Shown: positions 33,125-47,800 of the stretch, piece by piece
How positions within the stretch are numbered: the first letter of the stretch is position 1
Layout of the letters: each line of letters opens with the position of its first letter
DNA from: Patiria pectinifera
Lineage: Eukaryota; Echinodermata; Asteroidea; Valvatida; Asterinidae
Length of the DNA: 64,000 nt
Direction of reading: 5' to 3'
Assembly: GCA_029964075.1 (NCBI GenBank)
Contig: CM057140.1
Span: 13,596,643 to 13,660,642 of the forward strand
Position numbers and translations under genes: made by a program
Notes under the pieces: generated by a model
Database searches by the model: none
The model's input: the letters and a program-made list of their open reading frames with translations, nothing else
Told to the model about the DNA's origin: nothing

Positions 33125-36100
33125 TAGCACATTTGGCAAAAGAAATTTTGGGAATGTGTTCTAAGGGCCCCCAGGCATCTTCCTGACAATTTTCAAGCAA
33201 ATTCATTTTTTTTTTATCAAAATTGAAAAAACTGCAAGGGGTTAGCCTTACTTTTAAGGCAATTTTGGGTCAAAAATTGACTTTTCTGGAAACAACTCAG
33301 AAATATTTTAGGATGCATGATCAACATATTTTGATACTCTTTAAGTGAGCATTTCAAAGATTTTGCCAAATAATAGATATATTTATGGAAAAATAATATT
33401 TCTTTTCTTTCAATTTTGGCAATTTCCGCACGCCATATTTCTTTTGAATGGCACATCTGGCAAGAGAAATTTTGGGAATGTGTTCTAAGGGCCCCCAGGC
33501 ATCTTCCTAGAAATTTTCAAGCAAATTCATTTTTTGACCAAAATTGAAAAAAATGCAAGGGGTTAGCCTTACTTTTTTGGCAAATTTTGGTCAAAAATTG
33601 ACTTTTCTGGAAACAACTCAGAAATACTTTAGGATGCATGATTAACATTTTTTGATACCCCTTAAGTGAGCATTTCAAAGATTTGGGCAAATATAGAGGA
33701 AATTATGCAAAAAATAATATATTTGTTCATTCATTTTTGTCCATTTGTGCACGCCATATTTGCTTTGAATAGCACATTTGGCAAGAGAAATTTTGGGAAT
33801 GTGTTCTAAGGGCCCCCAGGCATCTTCCTAGCAATTTTCAAGCAAATTCATTTTTTGACCAAAATTGAAAAAAAATGCAAGGGGTTAGCCTTACTTTTTT
33901 TGGAAAATGTTGGTCAAAAATTGACTTTTCTGGAAACAACTCAGAAATACTTTAGGATGCATGATTAACATATTTTGATACCCCTTAAGTGAGCATTTCA
34001 AAGATTTGGGCAAATATAGAGGAAATTATGCCAAAAATAATATATTTGTTCATTCATTTTTGTCCATTTGTGCACGCCATATTTCCTTTGAATAGCACAT
34101 TTGGCAGGAGAAATTTTGGGAATGTGTTCTAAGGGCCCCCAGGCATCTTCCTAGCAATTTTCAAGCAAATTCATTTTTTTGACCAAAATTGAAAAAAATG
34201 CAAGGGGTTAGCCTTACTTTTTTGGCAAATTTTGGTCAAAAATTGACTTTTCTGGAAACAACTCAGAAATACTTTAGGATGCATGATTAACATTTTTTGA
34301 GACCCCTTAAGTGAGCATTTCAAAGATTTGGGCAAATATAGAGGAAATTATGCCAAAAATAATATATATTTGTTCATTCATTTTTGTCCATTTGTGGACG
34401 CCATATTTGCTTTGAATAGCACATTTGGCAAGAGAAATTTTGGGAATGTGTTCTAAGGGCCCCCAGGCATCTTCCTAGCAATTTTCAAGCAAATTCATTT
34501 TTTGACCAAAATTGAAAAAAATGCAAGGGGTTAGCCTTACTTTTTGGGCAAATTTTGGTCATAAATTGACTTTTCTGGAAACAACTCAGAAATACTTTAG
34601 GATGCATGATTAACATATTTTGATACCCCTTAAGTGAGCATTTCAAAGATTTGGGCAAATATAGAGGAAATTATGCAAAAAAAAAAAATTTGTTTTCATT
34701 CATTTTTGTCCATTTGTGCACGCCATATTTGCTTTGAATAGCACATTTGGCAAGAGTAATTTTGGGAATGTGTTCTAAGGGCCCCCAGGCATCTTCCTAG
34801 CAATTTTCAAGCAAATACATTTTTTGACCAAAATTGAAAAAAATGCAAGGGGTTAGCCTTACTTTTTGGGCAAATTTTGGTCAAAAATTGACTTTTCTGG
34901 AAACAACTCAGAAATACTTTAGGATGCATGATTAACATTTTTTGATACCCCTTAAGTGAGCATTTCAAAGATTTGGGCAAATATAGAGGAAATTATGCCA
35001 AAAATAATATATTTTTTCATTCATTTTTGTCCATTTGTGCACGCCATATTTCCTTTGAATAGCACATTTGGCAAGAGAAATTTTGGGAATGTGTTCTAAG
35101 GGCCCCCAGGCATCTTCCTAGCAATTTTCAAGCAAATACATTTTTTGACCAAAATTGAAAAAAATGCAAGGGGTTAGCCTTACTTTTTGGGCAAATTTTG
35201 GTCAAAAATTGACTTTTCTGGAAACAACTCAGAAATACTTTAGGATGCATGATTAACATTTTTTGATACCCCTTAAGTGAGCATTTCAAAGATTTGGGCA
35301 AATATAGAGGAAATTATGCCAAAAATAATATATTTTTTCATTCATTTTTGTCCATTTGTGCACGCCATATTTCCTTTGAATAGCACATTTGGCAAGAGAA
35401 ATTTTGGTAATGTGTTCTAAGGGCCCCCAGGCATCTTCCTAGCAATTTTCAAGCAAATACATTTTTTGACCAAAATTGAAAAAAATGCAAGGGGTTAGCC
35501 TTACTTTTTGGGCAAATTTTGGTCAAAAATTGACTTTTCTGGAAACAACTCAGAAATACTTTAGGATGCATGATTAACATTTTTTGAGACCCCTTAAGTG
35601 AGCATTTCAAAGATTTGGGCAAATATAGAGGAAATTATGCCAAAAATAATATATTTTTTCATTCATTTTTGTCCATTTGTGCACGCCATATTTCCTTTGA
35701 ATAGCACATTTGGCAAAAGAAATTTTGGGAATGTGTTCTAAGGGCCCCCAGGCATCTTCCTGACAATTTTCAAGCAAATTCATTTTTTTTTATCAAAATT
35801 GAAAAAACTGCAAGGGGTTAGCCTTTTAAGGCAATTTTGGGTCAAAAATTGACTTTTCTGGAAACAACTCAGAAATATTTTAGGATGCATGATCAACATA
35901 TTTTGATACTCTTTAAGTGAGCATTTCAAAGATTTTGCCAAATAATAGATATATTTATGGAAAAATAATATTTCTTTTCTTTCAATTTTGGCAATTTCCG
36001 CACGCCATATTTCTTTTGAATGGCACATCTGGCAAGAGAAATTTTGGGAATGTGTTCTAAGGGCCCCCAGGCATCTTCCTAGAAATTTTCAAGCAAATTC

Positions 36101-36770
36101 ATTTTTTGACCAAAATTGAAAAAAATGCAAGGGGTTAGCCTTACTTTTTTGGCAAATTTTGGTCAAAAATTGACTTTTCTGGAAACAACTCAGAAATACT
36201 TTAGGATGCATGATTAACATTTTTTGATACCCCTTAAGTGAGCATTTCAAAGATTTGGGCAAATATAGAGGAAATTATGCAAAAAATAATATATTTGTTC
36301 ATTCATTTTTGTCCATTTGTGCACGCCATATTTGCTTTGAATAGCACATTTGGCAAGAGAAATTTTGGGAATGTGTTCTAAGGGCCCCCAGGCATCTTCC
36401 TAGCAATTTTCAAGCAAATTCATTTTTTGACCAAAATTGAAAAAAAATGCAAGGGGTTAGCCTTACTTTTTTTGGAAAATTTGGTCAAAAATTGACTTTT
36501 CTGGAAACAACTCAGAAATACTTTAGGATGCATGATTAACATATTTTGAGACCCCTTAAGTAAGCATTTCAAAGATTTGGGCAAATATAGAGGAAATTAT
36601 GCCAAAAATAATGTATTTGTTCATTCATTTTTGTCCATTTGTGGACGCCATATTTCCTTTGAATAGCACATTTGGAAGGAGAAATTTTGGGAATGTGTTC
36701 TAAGGGCCCCCAGGCATCTTCCTAGCAATTTTCAAGCAAATTCATTTTTTTGACCAAAATTGAAAAAAAT
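33125..36770. repeat. Eight-unit block duplication inside the satellite
   Basis: Units around 33125-34200 share private variants with units around 35695-36770, offset about 2.57 kb (eight units). Both copies contain CTTCCTGACAATTTTC, TTTTTTTTATCAAAATTG, the AATAATAGATATATTTATGG variant and, two units on, TTTTTTTGGAAAAT. Such shared variants point to unequal exchange or block duplication. Confidence 0.8.
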
Positions 36771-39239
36771 GCAAGGGGTTAGCCTTACTTTTTGGGCAAA
36801 TTTTGGTCAAAAATTGACTTTTCTGGAAACAACTCAGAAATACTTTAGGATGCATGATTAACATTTTTTGATACCCCTTAAGTGAGCATTTCAAAGATTT
36901 GGGCAAATATAGAGGAAATTATGCCAAAAATAATATATTTTTTCATTCATTTTTGTCCATTTGTGCACGCCATATTTCCTTTGAATAGCACATTTGGCAA
37001 GAGAAATTTTGGGAATTTGTTCTAAGGGCCCCCAGGCATCTTCCTAGCAATTTTCAAGCAAATTCATTTTTTGACCAAAATTGAAAAAAATGCAAGGGGT
37101 TAGCCTTACTTTTTGGGCAAATTTTGGTCAAAAATTGACTTTTCTGGAAACAACTCAGAAATACTTTAGGATGCATGATTAACATTTTTTGATACCCCTT
37201 AAGTGAGCATTTCAAAGATTTGGGCAAATATAGAGGAAATTATGCCAAAAATAATATATTTTTTCATTCATTTTTGTCCATTTGTGCACGCCATATTTCC
37301 TTTGAATAGCACATTTGGCAAGAGAAATTTTGGGAATGTGTTCTAAGGGCCCCCAGGCATCTTCCTAGCAATTTTCAAGCAAAGTTTTTTTGAACAAAAT
37401 TGAAAAAATGCAAGGGGTTAGCCTTACTTTTTGGCAAATTTTGGTCAAAATTGACTTTTCTGGAAACAACTCAGAAATACTTTAGGATGCATGATTAACA
37501 TATTTTGATACCCTTAAGTGAGCATTTCAAAGATTTGGGCAAATATAGAGGAATTATGTAAAAAATAATATATTTTTTTAAATTCAATTTTGTCCATTTG
37601 TGCACGCCATATTTCCTTTGAATAGCACATTTGGCAAGAGAAATTTTGGGAATGTGTTCTAAGGGCTCCCAGGCATCTTCCTAGCAATTTTCAAGCAAAT
37701 TCATTTTTTTGACCAAAATTGAAAAAAAATGCAAGAGGTTAGCCTTACTTTTTTGGCAAATTTTGGTCAAAAATTGACTTTTCTGAAAACAACTCAGAAA
37801 TACTTTAGGATGCATGATTAACATATTTTGATACCCCTTAAGTGAGCATTTCAAAGATTTGGGCAAATATAGAGGAAATTATGCAAAAAATTATATATTT
37901 TCTCATTCATTTTTGTCCATTTGTGCACGCCATATTTCCTTTGAATAGCACATTTGGCAAGAGAAATTTTTGGAATGTGTTCTAAGGGCTCCCAGGCATC
38001 TTCCTAGCAATTTTCAAGCAAATTCATTTTTTTGACCAAAATTGAAAAAAATGCAAGGGGATAGCCTTACTTTTTTGGCAAATTTTGGTCAAAAATTGAC
38101 TTTTCTGGAAACAACTCAGAAATACTTTAGGATGCATGATTAACATATTTTGATACACCTTAAGTGAGCATTTCAAAGATTTGGGCAAATATAGAGGAAA
38201 TTATGCAAAAAATTATATATTTTCTCATTCATTTTTGTCCATTTGTGCACGCCATATTTCCTTTGAATAGCACATTTGGCAAGAGAAATTTTGGGAATGT
38301 GTTCTAAGGGCCCCCAGGCATCTTCCCAGCAATTTTCAAGCAAATTCATTTTTTGAACAAAATTGAAAAAAAATGCAAGGGGTTAGCCTTACTTTTTTGG
38401 CAAATTTTTGTCAAAAATTGACTTTTCTGGAAACAACTCAGAAATACTTTAGGATGCATGATTAACATATTTTGATACCCTTAAGTGAGCATTTCAAAGA
38501 TTTGGGCAAATATAGAGGAAATTATGCAAAAAATTATATATTTTCTCATTCATTTTTGTCCATTTGTGCACGCCATATTTCCTTTGAATAGCACATTTGG
38601 CAAGAGAAATTTTGGGAATGTGTTCTAAGGGCCCCCAGGCATCTTCCCAGCAATTTTCAAGCAAATTCATTTTTTGAACAAAATTGAAAAAAAATGCAAG
38701 GGGTTAGCCTTACTTTTTTGGCAAATTTTGGTCAAAAATTGACTTTTCTGGAAACAACTCAGAAATACTTTAGGATGCATGATTAACATATTTTGATACC
38801 CTTAAGTGAGCATTTCAAAGATTTGGGCAAATATAGAGGAATTATGTAAAAAATAATATATTTTTCCCTTCAATTTTGTCCATTTGTGCACGCCATATTT
38901 CCTTTGAATAGCACATTTGGCAAGAGAAATTTTGGGAATGTGTTCTAAGGGCTCCCAGGCATCTTCCTAGCAATTTTCAAGCAAATTCATTTTTTTGACC
39001 AAAATTGAAAAAAAATGCAAGAGGTTAGCCTTACTTTTTTGGCAAATTTTGGTCAAAAATTGACTTTTCTGAAAACAACTCAGAAATACTTTAGGATGCA
39101 TGATTAACATATTTTGATACCCCTTAAGTGAGCATTTCAAAGATTTGGGCAAATATAGAGGAAATTATGCAAAAAATTATATATTTTCTCATTCATTTTT
39201 GTCCATTTGTGCACGCCATATTTCCTTTGAATAGCACAT

Positions 39240-42200
39240 TTGGCAAGCGAAATTTAGGGAATGTGTTCTAAGGGCCCCCAGGCATCTTCCTAGCAATTTT
39301 CAAGCAAATTCATTTTTTGACCAAAATTGAAAAAAAATGCAAGGGGTTAGCCTTACTTTTTTGGCAAATTTTGGTCAAAAATTGACTTTTCTGGAAACAA
39401 CTCGGAAATACTTTAGGATGCATGATTAACATATTTTGATACCCTTAAGTGAGCATTTCAAAGATTTGGGCAAATATAGAGGAATTATGTAAAAAATAAT
39501 ATATTTTTTTAAATTCAATTTTGTCCGTTTGTGCACGCCATATTTCCTTTGAATAGCACATTTGGCAAGAGAAATTTTGGGAATGTGTTCTAAGGGCTCC
39601 CAGGCATCTTCCTAGCAATTTTCAAGCAAATTCATTTTTTTGACCAAAATTGAAAAAAATGCAAGGGGTTAGCCTTACTTTTTTGGCAAATTTTGGTCAA
39701 AAATTGACTTTTCTGGAAACAACTCAGAAATACTTTGAGATGCATGATTAACATACTTTGATACCCCTTAAGTGAGCATTTCAAAGATTTGGGCAAATAT
39801 AGAGGAAATTATGCAAAAAATTATATATTTTCTCATTCATTTTTGTCCATTTGTGGACGCCATATTTCCTTTGAATAGCACATTTGGTAAGAGAAATTTT
39901 GGGAATGTGTTCTAAGGGCCCCCAGGCATCTTCCTAGCAATTTTCAAGCAAATTCAATTTTTGACCAAAATTGAAAAAAATGCAAGGGGTTAGCCTTACA
40001 TTTTTATCAAATTTTGCTCAAAAATTGACTTTTCTGGAAACAACTCAGAAATACTTTAGGATGCATGATTAACATATTCTGATACTCCTTAAGTGAGCAT
40101 TTCAAAGATTTAGGCTAATGTAAAGGACTGTTAAAACAACATTTTTTTCCCTTCAAATTTGTCCATTTGTGAACACCATATTTCCTTTGAACAGCACATT
40201 TGGCAAGAGAAATTTTGGGAATGTGTTCTAAGGGCCCCCAGGCATCTTCCTAGCAATTTTCAAGCAAATTCATTTTTTGACCAAAATTGAAAAAAAATGC
40301 AAGGGGTTAGCCTTACTTTTTTGGCAAATTTTGGTCAAAAATTGACTTTTCTGGAAACAACTCAGAAATACTTTAGGATGCATGATTAACATATTTTGAT
40401 ACCCTTAAGTGAGCATTTCAAAGATTTGGGCAAATATAGAGGAATTATGTAAAAAATAATATATTTTTTTAAATTCAATTTTGTCTATTTGTGCACGCCA
40501 TATTTCCTTTGAATAGCACATTTGGCAAGAGAAATTTTGGGAATGTGTTCTAAGGGCTCCCAGGCATCTTCCTAGCAATTTTCAAGCAAATTCATTTTTT
40601 TGACCAAAATTGAAAAAAATGCAAGGGGTTAGCCTTACTTTTTTGGCAAATTTTGGTCAAAAATTGACTTTTCTGGAAACAACTCAGAAATACTTTAGGA
40701 TGCATGATTAACATATTTTGATACCCCTTAAGTGAGCATTTCAAAGATTTGGGCAAATATAGAGGAAATTATGCAAAAAATTATATATTTTCTCATTCAT
40801 TTTTGTCCATTTGTGCACGCCATATTTCCTTTGAATAGCACATTTGGCAAGAGAAATTTTTGGAATGTGTTCTAAGGGCTCCCAGGCATCTTCCTAGCAA
40901 TTTTCAAGCAAATTCATTTTTTTGACCAAAATTGAAAAAATGCAAGGGGATAGCCTTACTTTTTTGGCAAATTTTGGTCAAAAATTGACTTTTCTGGAAA
41001 CAACTCAGAAATACTTTAGGATGCATGATTAACATATTTTGATACACCTTAAGTGAGCATTTCAAAGATTTGGGCAAATATAGAGGAAATTATGCAAAAA
41101 ATTATATATTTTCTCATTCATTTTGTCCATTTGTGCACGCCATATTTCCTTTGAATAGCACATTTGGCAAGAGAAATTTTGGAATGTGTTCTAAGGGCTC
41201 CCAGGCATCTTCCTAGCAATTTTCAAGCAAATTCATTTTTTTGACCAAAATTGAAAAAAATGCAAGGGGATAGCCTTACTTTTTTGGCAAATTTTGGTCA
41301 AAAATTGACTTTTCTGGAAACAACTCAGAAATACTTTGAGATGCAAGATTAACATATTTTGATACCCCTTAAGTGAGCATTTCAAAGATTTGGGCAAATA
41401 TAGAGGAAATTATGCAAAAAATTATATATTTTCTCATTCATTTTTGTCCATTTGTGCACGCCATATTTCCTTTGAATAGCACATTTGGCAAGAGAAATTT
41501 TGGGAATGTGTTCTAAGGGCCCCCAGGCATCTTCCCAGCAATTTTCAAGCAAATTCATTTTTGACCAAAATAGAAAAAATGCAAGGGGTTAGCCTTACTT
41601 TTTTGGCAAATTTTGGTCAAAAATTGACTTTTCTGGAAACAACTCAGAAATACTTTAGGATGCATGATTAACATATTTTGATACCCTTAAGTGAGCATTT
41701 CAAAGATTTGGGCAAATATAGAGGAATTATGTAAAAAATAATATATTTTTTTAAATTCAATTTGTCCATTTGTGAACACCATATTTCCTTTGAACAGCAC
41801 ATTTGGCAAGAGAAATTTTGGGAATGTGTTCTAAGGGCCCTCAGGCATCTTCCTAGCAATTTTCAAGCAATTTCATTTTTCGGCCAAATTGAAAAAATTG
41901 CAAGGGGTTAGCCTTACTTTTTGGCAAATTTTGGTCAAAATTGACTTTTCTGGAAACAACTCAGAAATACTTTAGGATGCATGATCAACATATTTTGATA
42001 CTCCTTAAAGTGAGCATTTCAAAGATTTGGGCAAATATAGAGGAAATTATGCAAAAAATAATATATTTTCTCATTCATTTTTGTCCATTTGTGCACGCCA
42101 TATTTCCTTTGAATAGCACATTTGGCAAGAGAAATTTTGGGAATGTGTTCTAAGGGCCCCCAGGCATCTTCCTAGCAATTTTCAAGCAAATTCATTTTTT

Positions 42201-44870
42201 GACCAAAATTGAAAAAAATGCAAGGGGTTAGCCTTACTTTTTGGCAAATTTTAATCAAAAATTGACTTTTCTGGAAACAACTCAGAAATACTTTAGGATG
42301 CATGATTAACATATTTTGATACCCTTAAGTGAGCATTTCAAAGATTTGGGCAAATATAGAGGAATTATGTAAAAAATAATATATTTTTTTAAATTCAATT
42401 TTGTCCATTTGTGCACGCCATATTTCCTTTGAATAGCACATTTGGCAAGAGAAATTTTGGGAATGTGTTCTAAGGGCTCCCAGGCATCTTCCTAGCAATT
42501 TTCAAGCAAATTCATTTTTTTGACCAAAATTGAAAAAAAATGCAAGGGGTTAGCCTTACTTTTTTGGCAAATTTTGGTCAAAATTGACTTTTCTGGAAAC
42601 AACTCAGAAATACTTTAGGATGCATGATTAACATATTTTGATACCCCTTAAGTGAGCATTTCAAAGATTTCGGCAAATATATCGGAAATTATGAAAAATA
42701 TTATATATTTTTACACTCAATTTTGTCCATTTGTGCACGCCATATTTCCTTTGAATAGCACATTTGGCAAGAGAAATTTAGGGAATGTGTTCTAAGGGCC
42801 CCCAGGCATCTTCCTAGCAATTTTCAAGCAAATTCATTTTTTGACCAAAATTGAAAAAAAATGCAAGGGGTTAGCCTTACTTTTTTGGCAAATTTTGGTC
42901 AAAAATTGACTTTTCTGGAAACAACTCGGAAATACTTTAGGATGCATGATTAACATATTTTGATACCCTTAAGTGAGCATTTCAAAGATTTGGGCAAATA
43001 TAGAGGAATTATGTAAAAAATAATATATTTTTTTAAATTCAATTTTGTCCATTTGTGCACGCCATATTTCCTTTGAATAGCACATTTGGCAAGAGAAATT
43101 TTGGGAATGTGTTCTAAGGGCTCCCAGGCATCTTCCTAGCAATTTTCAAGCAAATTCATTTTTTTGACCAAAATTGAAAAAAATGCAAGGGGTTAGCCTT
43201 ACTTTTTTGGCAAATTTTGGTCAAAAATTGACTTTTCTGGAAACAACTCAGAAATACTTTGAGATGCATGATTAACATACTTTGATACCCCTTAAGTGAG
43301 CATTTCAAAGATTTGGGCAAATATAGAGGAAATTATGCAAAAAATTATATATTTTCTCATTCATTTTTGTCCATTTGTGGACGCCATATTTCCTTTGAAT
43401 AGCACATTTGGTAAGAGAAATTTTGGGAATGTGTTCTAAGGGCCCCCAGGCATCTTCCTAGCAATTTTCAAGCAAATTAAATTTTTGACCAAAATTGAAA
43501 AAAATGCAAGGGGTTAGCCTTACTTTTTTGGCAAATTTTGGTCAAAAATTGACTTTTCTGGAAACAACTCAGAAATACTTTAGGATGCATGATTAACATA
43601 TTTTGATACCCTTAAGTGAGCATTTCAAAGATTTGGGCAAATATAGAGGAATTATGTAAAAAATAATATATTTTTTTAAATTCAATTTTGTCTATTTGTG
43701 CACGCCATATTTCCTTTGAATAGCACATTTGGCAAGAGAAATTTTGGGAATGTGTTCTAAGGGCTCCCAGGCATCTTCCTAGCAATTTTCAAGCAAATTC
43801 ATTTTTTTGACCAAAATTGAAAAAAATGCAAGGGGTTAGCCTTACTTTTTTGGCAAATTTTGGTCAAAAATTGACTTTTCTGGAAACAACTCAGAAATAC
43901 TTTAGGATGCATGATTAACATATTTTGATACCCCTTAAGTGAGCATTTCAAAGATTTGGGCAAATATAGAGGAAATTATGCAAAAAATTATATATTTTCT
44001 CATTCATTTTTGTCCATTTGTGCACGCCATATTTCCTTTGAATAGCACATTTGGCAAGAGAAATTTTTGGAATGTGTTCTAAGGGCTCCCAGGCATCTTC
44101 CTAGCAATTTTCAAGCAAATTCATTTTTTTGACCAAAATTGAAAAAAATGCAAGGGGATAGCCTTACTTTGTTGGCATATTTTGTTGAAGAATTGTCTTT
44201 TATGGAAACAACTCAGAAATACTTTAGGATGCATGATTAACATATTTTGATACACCTTAAGTGAGCATTTCAAAGATTTGGGCAAATATAGAGGAAATTA
44301 TGCAAAAAATTATATATTTTCTCATTCATTTTTGTCCATTTGTGCACGCCATATTTCCTTTGAATAGCACATTTGGCAAGAGAAATTTTTGGAATGTGTT
44401 CTAAGGGCTCCCAGGCATCTTCCTAGCAATTTTCAAGCAAATTCATTTTTTTGACCAAAATTGAAAAAAATGCAAGGGGATAGCCTTACTTTTTTGGCAA
44501 ATTTTGGTCAAAAATTGACTTTTCTGGAAACAACTCAGAAATACTTTGAGATGCAAGATTAACATATTTTGATACCCCTTAAGTGAGCATTTCAAAGATT
44601 TGGGCAAATATAGAGGAAATTATGCAAAAAATTATATATTTTCTCATTCATTTTTGTCCATTTGTGCACGCCATATTTCCTTTGAATAGCACATTTGGCA
44701 AGAGAAATTTTGGGAATGTGTTCTAAGGGCCCCCAGGCATCTTCCCAGCAATTTTCAAGCAAATTCATTTTTTGACCAAAATTGAAAAAAAATGCAAGGG
44801 GTTAGCCTTACTTTTTTGGCAAATTTTGGTCAAAAATTGACTTTTCTGGAAACAACTCAGAAATACTTTA
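39240..44870. repeat. Ten- to eleven-unit block duplication inside the satellite
   Basis: Private variants line up between 39240-41600 and 42770-44870: AAATTTAGGGAATG, AACTCGGAAATAC, TTTGAGATGCATGATTAACA, GGTAAGAGAAATTTTG, GATACACCTTAAG and GAGATGCAAGATTAACA. The offset is ~3.52 kb at the left and ~3.21 kb at the right, so one unit (around 40060) is missing from the second copy or was added to the first. Confidence 0.78.
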
Positions 44871-47800
44871 GGATGCATGATTAACATATTTTGATACCCT
44901 TAAGTGAGCATTTCAAAGATTTGGGCAAATATAGAGGAATTATGTAAAAAATAATATATTTTTTTAAATTCAATTTTGTCCATTTGTGCACGCCATATTT
45001 CCTTTGAATAGCACATTTGGCAAGAGAAATTTTGGGAATGTGTTCTAAGGGCTCCCAGGCATCTTCCTAGCAATTTTCAAGCAAATTCATTTTTTGACCA
45101 AAATTGAAAAAAATGCAAGGGGTTAGCCTTACTTTTTTGGCAAATTTTGGTCAAAAATTGACTTTTCTGGAAACAACTCAGAAATACTTTAGGATGCATG
45201 ATTAACATATTTTGATACCCCTTAAGTGAGCATTTCAAAGATTTGGGCAAATATAGAGGAAATTATGCAAAAAATTATATATTTTCTCATTCATTTTTGT
45301 CCATTTGTGCACGCCATATTTCCTTTGAATAGCACATTTGGCAAGAGAAATTTTGGGAATGTGTTCTAAGGGCCCTCAGGCATCTTCCTAGCAATTTTCA
45401 AGCAATTTCATTTTTCGGCCAAATTGAAAAAATTGCAAGGGGTTAGCCTTACATTTTTATCAAATTTTGGTCAAAAATTGACTTTTCTGGAAACAACTCA
45501 GAAACACTTTAGGATGCATGATTAACATATTTTGATACCCTTAAGGTAGCATTTCAAAAGATTTGGCAAATTATAGAGAAAATTGTGCAAAATAATATAT
45601 ATTTTCTCATTCATTTTTGTCCATTTGTGCACGCCATATTTCCTTTGAATAGCACATTTGGCAAGAGAAATTTTGGGAATGTGTTCTAAGGGCCCCCAGG
45701 CATCTTCCCAGCAATTTTCAAGCAAATTCATTTTTTGAACAAAATTGAAAAATTTGCAAGGGGTTAGCCTTACTTTTTTGGCAAATTTTGGTCAAAAATT
45801 GACTTTTCTGGAAACAACTCAGAAATACTTTAGGATGCATGATTAACATATTTTGATACCCTTAAGTGAGCATTTCAAAGATTTGGGCAAATATAGAGGA
45901 ATTATGTAAAAAATAATATATTTTTTTAAATTCAATTTTGTCCATTTGTGCACGCCATATTTCCTTTGAATAGCACATTTGGCAAGAGAAATTTTGGGAA
46001 TGTGTTCTAAGGGCTCCCAGGCATCTTCCTAGCAATTTTCAAGCAAATTCATTTTTTGACCAAAATTGAAAAAAATGCAAGGGGTTAGCCTTACTTTTTT
46101 GGCAAATTTTGGTCAAAAATTGACTTTTCTGGAAACAACTCAGAAATACTTTAGGATGCATGATTAACATATTTTGATACCCCTTAAGTGAGCATTTCAA
46201 AGATTTGGGCAAATATAGAGGAAATTATGCAAAAAATTATATATTTTCTCATTCATTTTTGTCCATTTGTGCACGCCATATTTCCTTTGAATAGCACATT
46301 TGGCAAGAGAAATTTTGGGAATGTGTTCTAAGGGCCCCCAGGCATCTTCCTAGCAATTTTCAAGCAAATTCATTTTTTGACCAAAATTGAAAAAAAATGC
46401 AAGGGGTTAGCCTTACTTTTTTGGCAAATTTTGGTCAAAAATTGACTTTTCTGGAAACAACTCAGAAATACTTTAGGATGCATGATTAACATATTTTGAT
46501 ACCCTTAAGTGAGCATTTCAAAGATTTGGGCAAATATAGAGGAATTATGTAAAAAATAATATATTTTTTTAAATTCAATTTTGTCCATTTGTGCACGCCA
46601 TATTTCCTTTGAATAGCACATTTGGCAAGAGAAATTTTGGGAATGTGTTCTAAGGGCTCCCAGGCATCTTCCTAGCAATTTTCAAGCAAATTCATTTTTT
46701 GACCAAAATTGAAAAAAATGCAAGGGGTTAGCCTTACTTTTTTGGCAAATTTTGGTCAAAAATTGACTTTTCTGGAAACAACTCAGAAATACTTTAGGAT
46801 GCATGATTAACATATTTTGATACCCCTTAAGTGAGCATTTCAAAGATTTGGGCAAATATAGAGGAAATTATGCAAAAAATTATATATTTTCTCATTCATT
46901 TTTGTCCATTTGTGCACGCCATATTTCCTTTGAATAGCACATTTGGCAAGAGAAATTTTTGGAATGTGTTCTAAGGGCTCCCAGGCATCTTCCTAGCAAT
47001 TTTCAAGCAAATTCATTTTTTTGACCAAAATTGAAAAAAATGCAAGGGGATAGCCTTACTTTTTTGGCAAATTTTGGTCAAAAATTGACTTTTCTGGAAA
47101 CAACTCAGAAATACTTTGAGATGCAAGATTAACATATTTTGATACCCCTTAAGTGAGCATTTCAAAGATTTGGGCAAATATAGAGGAAATTATGCAAAAA
47201 ATAATATATTTTCTCATTCATTTTTGTCCATTTGTGCACGCCATATTTCCTTTGAATAGCACATTTGGCAAGAGAAATTTTGGGAATGTGTTCTAAGGGC
47301 CCCCAGACATCTTCCTAGCAATTTTCAAGCAAATTCATTTTTTGACCAAAATTGAAAAAAATGCAAGGGGTTAGCCTTACTTTTTTGGCAAATTTGGGTC
47401 AAAAATTGATTTTTCTGGAAACAACTCAGAAATACTTTAAGATGCATGATTAACATATTTTGATACCCCTTAAGTGAGCATTTCAAAGATTTGGGCAAAT
47501 ATAGAGGAAATTATGCAAAAAATAATATATTTTCTCATTCATTTTTGTCCATTTGTGCACGCCATATTTCCTTTGAATAGCATATTTGGCAGGAGAAATT
47601 TTGGGAATGTGTTCTAAGGGCCCCCAGGCATCTTCCTAGCAATTTTCAAGCAAATTCATTTTTTGACCAAAATTGAAAAAAATGCAAGTGGTTAGCCTTA
47701 CTTTTTGGGCAAATATTGGTCAAAAATTGACTTTTCTGGAAACAACTCAGAAATACTTTAGGATGCATGATTAACATATTTTGATACCCCTTAAGTGAGC

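Noticed and set aside
33217..36028. 79-82 residue minus-strand frames inside the satellite, nearly identical in two units
   Set aside because: They follow from the duplicated units; other units break the frame, and neither start context nor family motif supports coding.
37681..39152. Two identical 61-residue minus-strand frames in the satellite
   Set aside because: Same unit variant copied four units apart; no conservation of the frame in neighbouring units.
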